This document shows, piece after piece, positions 1-7,509 of a stretch of 19,199 bases of DNA. Within the stretch, counting starts at the first letter, position 1, and every line of letters starts with the position of its first letter. The position numbers and the translations under genes were made by a program. This stretch comes from Deltaproteobacteria bacterium (GTDB lineage: Bacteria > Desulfobacterota > Syntrophorhabdia > Syntrophorhabdales > Syntrophorhabdaceae): contig DNYO01000166.1 in the NCBI GenBank assembly GCA_003506795.1, forward strand, positions 1 through 19,199, in the 5' to 3' direction. Below the pieces are notes generated by a model. That model made no database searches. It was not told the DNA's origin and saw nothing but the letters and a program-made list of their open reading frames with translations.

Positions 1-1509
1 CCCCTGCCGGAGCGGCTCGAGGTACGCGGAGAGGTCTACATGGGAAGAAAAGAATTCCTCGCCCTCAACAAACGCCGGGAACTGACGGGAGAGCCCCTGT
101 TCGCGAACCCGAGGAACGCCGCGGCAGGTTCCATCCGCCAGCTTGACTCCAGGATCACCGCGAGTAGAAAGCTCAACATTTTCTGCTACGCCGCCGGCCG
201 GGTAACGGGGGTGACGTTTTCCACCCACATGCAATTCCTGGAATATCTCAGCAGGTGGGGCTTCAGGGTCAATTTCCCCTACACGAAGGCTTGCGGCACC
301 ATAGAGGACGTGGTTGCCAATTTCGCACACGTGAGGTCCATACGGGAAGAGATGCCCTACGAGATCGACGGTACCGTCATCAAGGTTAACAGGCTGGACT
401 ACCAGTCCGATCTCGGCACCGTGTCGCGCTCGCCCCGCTGGGCCATTGCTTACAAGTTCGAGGCAAAGGAAGAACAGACGACCATCGAGGACATCATCGT
501 CAGTGTTGGGCGGACGGGAGCACTTACGCCTATTGCCCTTCTGAAACCGGTATCGGTAGGCGGTGTCGAGGTCTCACGCGCCACCTTGCACAACGAGGAT
601 GAGATAGAACGCAAGGACGTCAGGGTCGGCGATGCCGTCATCGTCACCAGGGCCGGCGACGTTATTCCCGAGGTGGTCAGGGTCATAGACAGGGACCGGC
701 CGGGCCGCGAGGCCCCCTTCCGGATGCCCGAACGATGCCCCGTCTGCAATGAGGAGGTCATACGACCCCCCGGCGAGGCCATACGCAGGTGCGTCAATAT
801 AAACTGTCCCGCCCAGATCAAAGGGAGCATCGAACACTTCGCCTCCAAACGCGCCATGGACATCGACGGCCTGGGAACAAAACTGGTGGAGCAGCTCGTG
901 GACCGCGGGATAATACGGGACGTGTCCGACCTTTACTACATAGAAAAGGAGACACTTGCCGGGATGGAACGGATGGCGGACAAGTCCGCCGGCAATATCA
1001 TCGACGCTATCAAGGCCTCCAGAAAGCGGCCCTTTGCCCGGTTCATCCATGCCCTGGGTATCCGCCAGGTCGGTGAACACGTGGCAGGCCTCCTGGCCGA
1101 GCGATTCGATTCCATGGAAAAACTCATGTCCGCGGATACGCAAACGCTCCTTGCCATACCCGAGATCGGGCCCGAGGCAGCCACCAGCATCACCGCCTTC
1201 TTCCGCGATCCGAAGAACCGTGAAACGATAAGCAGGATCCTCTCCGCCGGGATGGAGCTCGAGTACAAACAGAGCGGCGCAGGCAAACTCACAGGCCTGA
1301 CCTTTGTCTTCACCGGCTCCCTTTCGGGCATGTCACGCGACGAGGCCAGGGCAAGGGTGGAGGAACTCGGCGCGAAGACCGCCTCATCAGTGGGTAAGAA
1401 GGTCAGCTACGTTGTGGCGGGGGAGGAAGCCGGCTCAAAACTGGACAAGGCCCGGCAACTGGGCCTCAAGATATTGTCAGAGCAGGAATTCCTTGAACTC
1501 CTTCGTTAA
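1..1509 (+). CDS. ligA: NAD-dependent DNA ligase LigA, 3' part (5' end outside window)
   Basis: LigA seals single-strand nicks in DNA during replication and repair using NAD+. The reading frame is open from base 1, so the gene starts upstream. 502 codons are visible, against about 670 residues for a full LigA, so the adenylated lysine of the KxDG motif lies outside. Visible in order are nucleotidyltransferase motifs LEVRGEVYM (codons 7-15), EIDGTVIKV (about 121-129) and WAIAYKFEA (about 147-155). An OB-fold region follows, then a four-cysteine zinc finger (codons at 736, 745, 790 and 805), helix-hairpin-helix repeats, and a C-terminal BRCT domain from about base 1285 (TFVFTGSLSG). The ATG at 40 is internal to a conserved motif and is not the start. 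The next gene is about 200 bases away and unrelated. Confidence 0.97.
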   Translation, partial: PLPERLEVRGEVYMGRKEFLALNKRRELTGEPLFANPRNAAAGSIRQLDSRITASRKLNIFCYAAGRVTGVTFSTHMQFLEYLSRWGFRVNFPYTKACGTIEDVVANFAHVRSIREEMPYEIDGTVIKVNRLDYQSDLGTVSRSPRWAIAYKFEAKEEQTTIEDIIVSVGRTGALTPIALLKPVSVGGVEVSRATLHNEDEIERKDVRVGDAVIVTRAGDVIPEVVRVIDRDRPGREAPFRMPERCPVCNEEVIRPPGEAIRRCVNINCPAQIKGSIEHFASKRAMDIDGLGTKLVEQLVDRGIIRDVSDLYYIEKETLAGMERMADKSAGNIIDAIKASRKRPFARFIHALGIRQVGEHVAGLLAERFDSMEKLMSADTQTLLAIPEIGPEAATSITAFFRDPKNRETISRILSAGMELEYKQSGAGKLTGLTFVFTGSLSGMSRDEARARVEELGAKTASSVGKKVSYVVAGEEAGSKLDKARQLGLKILSEQEFLELLR

Positions 1510-1711
1510 GGCCGACATCGGCGCCCTCTAAGAACCCTTTCCCGTCTCGAATCCAACCCCTCCTCCTCGGTCCCGGATCACCCTGCTTACACAAATACAC
1601 CTTCACTGACCGTCGATTCGTCCCATCCTGACTCAGTTTCGTCACGAAGGTCAACCTTTCTAAACGAACTCAGCGTCTAAATTGCAAAAAAACACCAGTC
1701 AGGAGGGATCT
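1510..1711 (+). promoter_or_regulatory. Intergenic region before the fimbrial operon, with operator-like dyads
   Basis: This gap of about 200 bases separates ligA from the pilin gene and must carry the fimbrial promoter. I could not find a convincing -35/-10 pair or a sigma54 GG-N10-GC element. Two short overlapping dyads are visible: TTCGT-C-ACGAA at 1638-1648 and AAGGT-CA-ACCTT at 1647-1658. The hexamer TCTAAA occurs at 1659-1664 and again at 1676-1681. These could be regulator sites, but such short dyads also arise by chance. No clear ligA terminator is present: GCCGA-CA-TCGGC just after the stop has a two-base loop and no T run. Confidence 0.3.
1701..1706 (+). promoter_or_regulatory. Shine-Dalgarno site of the pilin gene
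   Basis: A perfect AGGAGG lies 5 bases before the ATG at 1712. It decides the start in favour of 1712 over the in-frame TTG at 1682. The 1712 start also gives a clean signal peptide. This is among the strongest ribosome binding sites in the window, which suits an abundantly made pilin. Confidence 0.85.
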
Positions 1712-2218
1712 ATGAAACATTCTATCAATCTGTCGGGCATTGTTTTTGCTGTGCTTCTGGTTGTCTTTGCGGCGTCTCTTAACAACGCCACGGCCGCCAC
1801 TCTCTCGGGGGACCTGCAAGTAAAGGCCACCTCCACAGGCAGTTGCTCGTTTAAAACACTCGCTGCGGTGGATTTCGGCACATACAACCCCCTTGACGCC
1901 TCGGATGACATCGACGGTCAGGGATCGGTTATATTCAATTGTGTCAAGGGTACGGAATACAAGTTCTACATAGACGGAATACGGACCATGACCGCCACGA
2001 ACTCGTCGGGGACGGTGGAGGAACTCCCCTTTACACTCTATACAGACTCGAACCGGTCGGTATCTTTTCCGGTCGACAACACCTCAACGTTGACCGGCAC
2101 TTCAGAAAGCGCCTCTGCGGATATAGAGTACCCCGTATACGGAAAGATCAAGGCGGCAGAAAATGTAACCAGGGGGCTTAGCTTCATCGCGACATTGCAA
2201 GCAACCCTGGAATATTAG
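1712..2218 (+). CDS. Spore coat U (SCPU) domain protein, archaic chaperone-usher pilin subunit
   Basis: This is a predicted secreted fimbrial subunit of 168 aa. Residues 1-28 form a Sec signal peptide (basic start, hydrophobic VFAVLLVVFAA core, cleavage near ATA|AT). The mature N-terminus (ATLSGDLQVKAT) has the alternating pattern of a donor strand that would complete the next subunit. Two cysteines, C45 and C77, fit the conserved SCPU disulfide. The motif VDFGTYNP and the final strand (LSFIATLQATLEY) are typical of the family, as in the CsuA/B pilins of Acinetobacter and Mcu proteins of Myxococcus. The chaperone and usher genes follow directly, which supports a pilin role over a spore coat role. 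It is the only subunit gene in the operon. Confidence 0.88.
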   Translation: MKHSINLSGIVFAVLLVVFAASLNNATAATLSGDLQVKATSTGSCSFKTLAAVDFGTYNPLDASDDIDGQGSVIFNCVKGTEYKFYIDGIRTMTATNSSGTVEELPFTLYTDSNRSVSFPVDNTSTLTGTSESASADIEYPVYGKIKAAENVTRGLSFIATLQATLEY

Positions 2219-2229
2219 GAAACAGGATT

Positions 2230-3036
2230 TTGCATGGACATCACGGGATGCGGCCGGTCGAAAAGATCGGCCGCATCATTATCCTCTTCGCGCTGCTCTT
2301 ACCGGCCGTCGTCTTTTTAACCGGTGCAACGTCTCATGCCCAAAGTTTCGACGTGCAGCCCGTAAAGGTATTTTTCAATGGCAGGAGCAGGGCGGAAAAA
2401 CTGGTAGTCACGAATGTCAGCGGCGGCGATCTTTCCCTGCAGGCGCAGGCCTTCACATGGGCACAGGACAAGGACGGCAACGACGTCTACGAGGAAACTT
2501 CCGACATCGTGATCTTCCCCAGAATCCTCATAATACCCCGGGGCGAACAGAGGATCATCCGTCTGGGCGCAGCCCTCGGCCCTTCATCACGCGAAGGCAC
2601 CTACAGGGTCTACCTGGAGGAACTGCCTATCAGGGCTCGAAAGAGCAGTGGTGCAGGGGCAGGGGTGCGCCTTACGCTGAGGGTGGGAATACCCGTATTT
2701 GTCAGCCCCGTAAACAACCCGGACAAAAAGGCCTCCGGCTCCCTGACCATGGAAAAAGGCAAAGCGGTCGTCAGGGCGCACAACGACGGCAATACCCACC
2801 TCATTATCCAGTCGATCAGGATAACCGGCCGGGACACCCGGGGAGCAGAAGTCTTCTCGAAAAACCTCAACGGGTGGTATCTCCTCGGCGGCGCATCCAG
2901 GACCCACACAACCGACATCCTCCCGGCAACATGCAGAAAGCTGTCAGAGATCCGTGCAGTGGTCAGTACAACGAAGTATTCCATCGAGGAGACGCTGCCC
3001 GTAACAGGGGGTATGTGTGCGCCGCAGGCGAAATGA
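2230..3036 (+). CDS. Periplasmic fimbrial chaperone (PapD-like, archaic chaperone-usher family)
   Basis: This predicted periplasmic two-domain immunoglobulin-fold chaperone would bind pilin subunits and deliver them to the usher. From the TTG at 2230 the protein has 268 aa, with a signal peptide ending near SHA|QS (residue 37). The family pattern follows: FDVQPVKVFFNGRSRAEKLVVTN, then PRILIIPRGEQRIIRLG and YRVYLEELPI, the G1-strand region used in donor-strand binding. C235 and C263 near the C-terminus may form a disulfide. The start is uncertain. TTG 2230 has AGGA 9 bases upstream. ATG 2248 would give 262 aa but has no good ribosome site and sits inside a strong hairpin. The gene ends in a 4-base ATGA overlap with the usher gene, implying coupled translation. 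Confidence 0.9.
   Translation: MHGHHGMRPVEKIGRIIILFALLLPAVVFLTGATSHAQSFDVQPVKVFFNGRSRAEKLVVTNVSGGDLSLQAQAFTWAQDKDGNDVYEETSDIVIFPRILIIPRGEQRIIRLGAALGPSSREGTYRVYLEELPIRARKSSGAGAGVRLTLRVGIPVFVSPVNNPDKKASGSLTMEKGKAVVRAHNDGNTHLIIQSIRITGRDTRGAEVFSKNLNGWYLLGGASRTHTTDILPATCRKLSEIRAVVSTTKYSIEETLPVTGGMCAPQAK
2247..2277 (+). promoter_or_regulatory. Strong RNA hairpin at the pilin/chaperone junction
   Basis: GATGCGGCCG (2247-2256) is perfectly complementary to CGGCCGCATC (2268-2277). The inner bases GTC and GAT add a G-U, a U-A and a C-G pair, leaving a GAAAA loop (2260-2264), for about 13 paired positions. No T run follows, so it is not an intrinsic terminator. It covers the ATG at 2248 and lies just after the other candidate start at 2230. 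Known pilin operons such as pap use hairpins downstream of the pilin gene to keep more pilin mRNA than chaperone/usher mRNA. A similar role here is inference. Confidence 0.65.
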
Positions 3037-5399
3037 CCGCATACCGCCGTTGTGCTGCGACGATGCCGCTCTTGTGGCTCCTGATTGTCGCCGTACTTAT
3101 TGCCCCTCGCGAATGCCCGGGTCAGGAACACCTCGTCCTGGAGATAATTCTCAACACTCAGAAAAGAGGTGAGTTCTTCGCCTATCTGACAGAAGACCGG
3201 GACTTTCTCCTCAGCAAAGAAGACCTTATCGCCATGGGTTTTGCGGATCCCGCGGGAACGACATCGGAAAAGAAAGGGAGGACATTCGTATCACTCCGAT
3301 CCATGAAAGAGGTATCTTTCACCTTTAACGAAAAAACGGTATCTCTCGAGATCACGGCCGCACCCCGCCTTCTCAGGAAAAGGCCTATCGATCTCAAACC
3401 GGCGAGGCGCGCCGACGTCTACTACCCGAGAGATACCGGCGCCTTTTTAAATTACGGCCTCAATTACAGGGCCGACGGGCCGTTTGACGACAGGTCTTTC
3501 GGGGGGACAACACAGCTTGGTGTGAGAGGCGGAGATATCCTGTTCCTCAATGACTCGACTTACACCAGGGACGACACAGGCGAAAGGCTTGTCCGGCTAT
3601 CGACGAACACGACCTATGAATCGAGGCTTGACCTGAACCGCACCGTGCTCGGTGACCTCTATGCCGCCTCCGGTCATCTCGGCACCGCAGTGAACATGGG
3701 CGGCATCAGCTTTTCGAGGAACTTCAGGATAGACCCCTATTTCATAAAACAACCGATAGTGGATTACACCGGATTCGCCGCGCTGCCCTCGGAGGTCAAG
3801 GTTTCCATAGACGGCGCCCAGGTAAGGTCAGACAAGGTATCCCCGGGATCTTTCGACCTGAAGAACATCCTTGCCTTCAACGGGGTCCATGATCTGGAGA
3901 TCACGGTCAAGGATGCCTTCGGCAGGGAAGAAACACTCCGGTATCCCTTTTACAGTTCTGATATCCTTCTACGCTCCGGACTTCATGAATTCAGCTATAA
4001 CGCCGGTTTCCTGAGAAACAATTACGGAACCGTCAGCAACGACTACGGCAGGTTTGTCGTCTCCTTCTTCCACAGCTACGGCATCACCGATTTCTTCACT
4101 ATCGGCGCCCGGGGCGAGGGGTTCCTCGACCGCGTCAACGCGGGTCCCCGGATGTCGCTCCTTCTGGGGAATTGCGGCGTCCTGAGCCTGTCCACGGGTG
4201 CAAGCGCGATTGACGGGGGCCCGACCGGCTATGCCGGTTCGCTGGGTTATACCTACCAGCGACCCAACATCAGCCTGAGGCTCCTCTATAACGAATACAC
4301 ACGGGCATATTCAACAATCGCGACGCAGTCACCAAACGAAAAGACACGACGTGAACTGGGCGCAGGCATCGGATTCGGCATGAAGGCCTTCGGCTCCATC
4401 TCCTTCGACTTCGGATCAATAGACACGTATACCGGCCGGGACCGCGAGAGCTACACGCTCAACTATTCGCGCAGTATTACGAAAGATTCAAGCATCTACC
4501 TCTCAATGAGACACACACGAGACGATGACACCATCACTCAATTCAACCTGGGACTCACCGTTCATCTCTGGAAGGAAACGATGCTCTCGGTCAATCTCCA
4601 GAAAGACAACGGCAGTGATTACCGGGGCGCACAGATACAAAAGAGTGCTCCCGTCGGTGAAGGGTTCGGGTACAGGGTATCCGCCTCACGGAGCGATTCA
4701 TCCGGCAGCGAGGCGAATTCCGTCAATCCCTTCGTCCAGTACAACGGGCCGTACGGCATCTACAGCGCGGAGTTTACGGGAAACTACCCGACGGGATCGA
4801 GGGATGCCCGGGAATCGATGGGCATTAACGCGTCGGGAGGGATAGCTTATGTGGGCAGGACCATATCATTCGGGCGCCCCGTCAGCGACAGCTACGGACT
4901 CGTAAAGGTAGGAGATATCAAAGGCGTCGGCGTATATCACAACAATCACCTCATCGGGCATACCGACAGTTCGGGAAAACTCTTCATTCCCAATATGTAC
5001 TCCTATACGGACAACTACGTCTCCATCGACGATAAGGACATCCCGATGGAATATTCCCTTGAAAAGGTGGGAAGATATGTGTCACCGCCTTTCAGAAGCG
5101 GCACGTTTCTGCCCTTTGACGCTGTAAAGATCCACGCCTTCACAGGGCGCCTGGAAACGAAGTCCGGAGGGAAAACCGCTCCTCTTTGCCTCCTTGAGGC
5201 GACGCTCACCGTGAATGGAAAGGATATCCCCTTCGTTACCAACGCAAAGGGCGAGTTCTATCTCGAGAACATTAAACCCGGCCGTTATACCGGGACGGTG
5301 CGGAGCGACAGCGGGACGTATATCTTCACCGTGGCAATACCACGCTCCGACGACATAATCGTAAGTCTGGGAGGGATCCTTGCCGAAGAACATCATTAG
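3033..5399 (+). CDS. Fimbrial outer-membrane usher (FimD/PapC/CsuD family)
   Basis: The usher is an outer-membrane channel that recruits chaperone-subunit complexes, catalyses subunit joining and exports the fibre. The start ATG at 3033 overlaps the chaperone stop (ATGA) and gives 788 aa with a signal peptide up to about residue 30 (LLWLLIVAVLIA, then CPG|QE). An N-terminal periplasmic region (LEIILNTQKRGEFFAYL) is followed by a long amphipathic beta-barrel region. The usher signature GGISFSRNFRIDPYF and a plug-like segment (LPSEVKVSIDGAQVRSDKVSPGSFDLKNI) lie inside the barrel. C-terminal beta domains follow, including VTNAKGEFYLENIKPGRYTGTV. The length fits archaic-clade ushers. No further fimbrial gene follows before the terminator at 5473. 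The ATG at 3063 is an alternative start with a shorter leader. Confidence 0.93.
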   Translation: MTAYRRCAATMPLLWLLIVAVLIAPRECPGQEHLVLEIILNTQKRGEFFAYLTEDRDFLLSKEDLIAMGFADPAGTTSEKKGRTFVSLRSMKEVSFTFNEKTVSLEITAAPRLLRKRPIDLKPARRADVYYPRDTGAFLNYGLNYRADGPFDDRSFGGTTQLGVRGGDILFLNDSTYTRDDTGERLVRLSTNTTYESRLDLNRTVLGDLYAASGHLGTAVNMGGISFSRNFRIDPYFIKQPIVDYTGFAALPSEVKVSIDGAQVRSDKVSPGSFDLKNILAFNGVHDLEITVKDAFGREETLRYPFYSSDILLRSGLHEFSYNAGFLRNNYGTVSNDYGRFVVSFFHSYGITDFFTIGARGEGFLDRVNAGPRMSLLLGNCGVLSLSTGASAIDGGPTGYAGSLGYTYQRPNISLRLLYNEYTRAYSTIATQSPNEKTRRELGAGIGFGMKAFGSISFDFGSIDTYTGRDRESYTLNYSRSITKDSSIYLSMRHTRDDDTITQFNLGLTVHLWKETMLSVNLQKDNGSDYRGAQIQKSAPVGEGFGYRVSASRSDSSGSEANSVNPFVQYNGPYGIYSAEFTGNYPTGSRDARESMGINASGGIAYVGRTISFGRPVSDSYGLVKVGDIKGVGVYHNNHLIGHTDSSGKLFIPNMYSYTDNYVSIDDKDIPMEYSLEKVGRYVSPPFRSGTFLPFDAVKIHAFTGRLETKSGGKTAPLCLLEATLTVNGKDIPFVTNAKGEFYLENIKPGRYTGTVRSDSGTYIFTVAIPRSDDIIVSLGGILAEEHH

Positions 5400-5472
5400 C
5401 CGTATGCGGACATTGTCCATTGAAACAGGATGTTTACGCGGCGCAGATCTTACGTGACTCTCCCGCCCTCAC

Positions 5473-5499
5473 CCTCCCATGGTAACGGGGAGGCTTTTT
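5473..5499 (+). terminator. Intrinsic terminator of the fimbrial operon
   Basis: CCTCCC (5473-5478) pairs with GGGAGG (5488-5493) around a 9-base loop, followed by C and a T5 run (5495-5499). It lies 74 bases after the usher stop codon and just before a promoter-like sequence, so it plausibly separates the fimbrial operon from the next one. The stem is short, so efficiency may be moderate. Confidence 0.6.
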
Positions 5500-5511
5500 C
5501 GAACAATTCTA

Positions 5512-5540
5512 TTGACTCGGCGCACCATTCCCTGTACAAA
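5512..5540 (+). promoter_or_regulatory. Sigma70-like promoter of the phosphorylase operon
   Basis: TTGACT (5512-5517, five of six consensus bases) is separated by exactly 17 bases from TACAAA (5535-5540, four of six). Transcription would begin near 5546-5548, only about 8 bases before the ATG at 5555. That leaves no room for a Shine-Dalgarno site, and none is visible. Confidence 0.55.
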
Positions 5541-5554
5541 AGTATCTGAAAATC

Positions 5555-6253
5555 ATGCTTGCACTACTTGGCGGAACATCACTGCTCGCGTCGCCGGTTT
5601 TTTCCCGGTGGCCCGATAAAACGATCACAACCCCCTTCGGCAGTGTAACGGTAAAGACAGCCGAAGGGACCGTCTTTCTCCAGAGACACGGCAACCCCTG
5701 CCTGCCTCCCCACAGGATTCCTCACCGGGCCAACATTTGGGCCCTCAAGGAGTTGGGCGCCACGAAGATACTTGCCGTCAATTCCGTGGGGAGCCTCAAA
5801 TCTTCCATAAAACCGGGCACGCTCGTTATCCCCGACGATTTCGCGTCGCCCTGGCGCACGGAAACATTTTTCGATGACGAGATGCGTTTCATGGTGCCCG
5901 TGATGGACGAGGAATTCGCCCGCGAGGTATACGGGGTGTGCCGCAGGCATACGAAGACGGTCCGGATGGGAGGCACGTATATCCAGACCATCGGGCCGAG
6001 GTTGGAGACGCGGGCCGAGATAAACATGCTCAAGCGCTTCGGAGACATCGTCGGCATGACCCTTGCCTCGGAGGCGACGCTGGCAATCGAAACCTGCCTG
6101 CCCTATGCGAGCATCTGCTCCATTGACAACTACTGCCACGGAATAATGAAGGTACCTTTGACCATGGATGAGATCTACGAAAACGTGGCACGGAATCTGA
6201 AGACTATCGAGGATATCCTCAACACCTTCATCTCGCCGGGCAGGGGAGTCTGA
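5555..6253 (+). CDS. mtnP: Methylthio-nucleoside phosphorylase (MTAP/PNP family), predicted methylthioinosine phosphorylase
   Basis: This 232-aa enzyme of the PNP/MTAP family should split a 5'-methylthio-nucleoside with phosphate into a free base and 5-methylthioribose-1-phosphate. The N-terminus carries the phosphate-binding LLGGTSLL. QRHG, PPHRIPHRANIWALKELG, the NSVGS loop, GPRLETRAE and GMTLASEA follow, all family marks. Two base-recognition positions look like human PNP rather than human MTAP. E151 in LET stands where PNP has Glu201 and MTAP has Ser178. N192, aligned without gaps from M168, stands where PNP has Asn243 and MTAP has Asp220. This predicts a 6-oxopurine base (hypoxanthine) and agrees with the deaminase encoded next door. 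The alignment is from memory. It is shorter than human MTAP (283 aa). Its stop overlaps the next start by one base. Confidence 0.85.
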   Translation: MLALLGGTSLLASPVFSRWPDKTITTPFGSVTVKTAEGTVFLQRHGNPCLPPHRIPHRANIWALKELGATKILAVNSVGSLKSSIKPGTLVIPDDFASPWRTETFFDDEMRFMVPVMDEEFAREVYGVCRRHTKTVRMGGTYIQTIGPRLETRAEINMLKRFGDIVGMTLASEATLAIETCLPYASICSIDNYCHGIMKVPLTMDEIYENVARNLKTIEDILNTFISPGRGV

Positions 6254-7509
6254 TGAAGATCCTCATCAGGGACGTCCTTCTTGACGGCACGGTCACGGAT
6301 ATCTTCATGGACAACGGCGTTATTCTCCAAATCTCCCCCTCATGCGCCCGTACTGCCGATAAAGTGATAGACGGCCGCGGCAAGGCCGCCCTGCCCTCCC
6401 TGATAAACGGTCACACCCACGCCGCAATGACCCTCTTCCGGGGATTTGCTGACGACATGCCCCTCAAGAACTGGCTCGAGGAGAAGATCTGGGTCCTTGA
6501 ATCGAAGCTCACCGAGGATGATGTCTACCAGGGTGCACGCCTCGCCTGCCTGGAGATGATCAAGAACGGCGTCACCGTCTTCAACGATATGTACTGGCAC
6601 TGGGAAGCAACCGCCAGAGCCGCTGCCGACATGAAGATACGCGGTTTCATCAGTGCCGTTTTTATCGACATGTTTGACGAAGGCACGGGCCGGGAACAGA
6701 TAGCCCTCAACCGTGACCTTTACGCCCTCTCGAAAGACTACGAACCGTACGCGACCTTCACCTTCGGTCCTCACGCACTCTATACCGTGTCGAAGGCAAG
6801 TCTGGAATGGATGCGCGATTTCGCCGCCGAAAAGGACATCCTCATTCATATGCACCTCGCTGAAACCGCCGATGAAGACCGGTTCTTGCAGGATAAATAC
6901 AACATGTCCCCCGTGGAGTTTCTCGATTCCATCGGGCTTTTCTCTCAACGATATATCGGATGCCACGGTTGCCAGCTTGGCAAAGCCGATGTAGAGATCC
7001 TGAAAGAACGCGATGCGCGGCTTGTCCACGTCCCCGTTTCCAATCTCAAGCTTGCCGTCGGGAAGGTCTTTCCCCACCGTCTCATCGAGGAGGCCGGGAT
7101 ACCCTACTGTTTTGGAACCGACGGCTGCGCCTCCAACAACCACCTCGACGTACTGGAAACGATGAAATTCGCATCTCTGCTCGCCAAGTTCCATACCGGC
7201 GACCCGACGATGCTCCCGGCACGCCAGACCCTGGAAATGGCCACCCGTACCGCCGCCGACATCTTCAGGCTGGGTCCGTGGGTGATAGCGGAAGGACTGA
7301 GCCCCGACATCATCCTTATCGACCTCAATCGACCTGAGTTCGTTCCCAATTTCGACATCTACTCCGATATGGTATATGCAGCAAACGGTTCCGCCGTCGA
7401 CACGGTCATATGCATGGGAGAGGTTCTCATGGAAAACCGCGTCGTCCCCGGAGAAGAGGAGATTATGATGCGGGCATCCGAAGCGGCGCACGCCCTCGTC
7501 AAGCGATGA
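6253..7509 (+). CDS. mtaD: 5'-methylthioadenosine / S-adenosylhomocysteine deaminase (amidohydrolase)
   Basis: This 418-aa metal-dependent amidohydrolase is predicted to deaminate 5'-methylthioadenosine, S-adenosylhomocysteine or related 5'-modified adenosines to the inosine forms. Metal and catalytic positions are all present: H54 and H56 in NGHTHAAM, H199/H201 and E204 in HMHLAE, H238 in GCHGC, and D290 in GTDGCASNNHLD. The pattern matches the structurally characterised Thermotoga TM0936 group. The ATG lies in a TGATG junction with the upstream phosphorylase stop, with GGGGAG 4 bases before it. The 3' end overlaps the next gene by 4 bases. Exact substrate (MTA, SAH, 5'-deoxyadenosine) cannot be read from sequence, but the phosphorylase neighbour favours MTA. 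Confidence 0.9.
   Translation: MKILIRDVLLDGTVTDIFMDNGVILQISPSCARTADKVIDGRGKAALPSLINGHTHAAMTLFRGFADDMPLKNWLEEKIWVLESKLTEDDVYQGARLACLEMIKNGVTVFNDMYWHWEATARAAADMKIRGFISAVFIDMFDEGTGREQIALNRDLYALSKDYEPYATFTFGPHALYTVSKASLEWMRDFAAEKDILIHMHLAETADEDRFLQDKYNMSPVEFLDSIGLFSQRYIGCHGCQLGKADVEILKERDARLVHVPVSNLKLAVGKVFPHRLIEEAGIPYCFGTDGCASNNHLDVLETMKFASLLAKFHTGDPTMLPARQTLEMATRTAADIFRLGPWVIAEGLSPDIILIDLNRPEFVPNFDIYSDMVYAANGSAVDTVICMGEVLMENRVVPGEEEIMMRASEAAHALVKR

Noticed and set aside
1..1509. ligA as a truncated pseudogene because the KxDG lysine is missing
   Set aside because: The frame is open at base 1 with conserved sequence upstream of the first ATG; the missing part is simply outside the window.
1510..1525. 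GCCGA-CA-TCGGC dyad after the ligA stop as a terminator
   Set aside because: The two-base loop cannot form a stable hairpin end and no T run follows.
1540..1600. tRNA-like fragment (a GGATTCGA-like T-arm piece on the minus strand) after ligA
   Set aside because: No acceptor, D or anticodon arms could be matched around it, so it is not a tRNA gene.
6340..7491. 383-codon open frame on the minus strand opposite mtaD
   Set aside because: It is a shadow of the deaminase gene, with no recognisable domain and no ribosome site or operon context.
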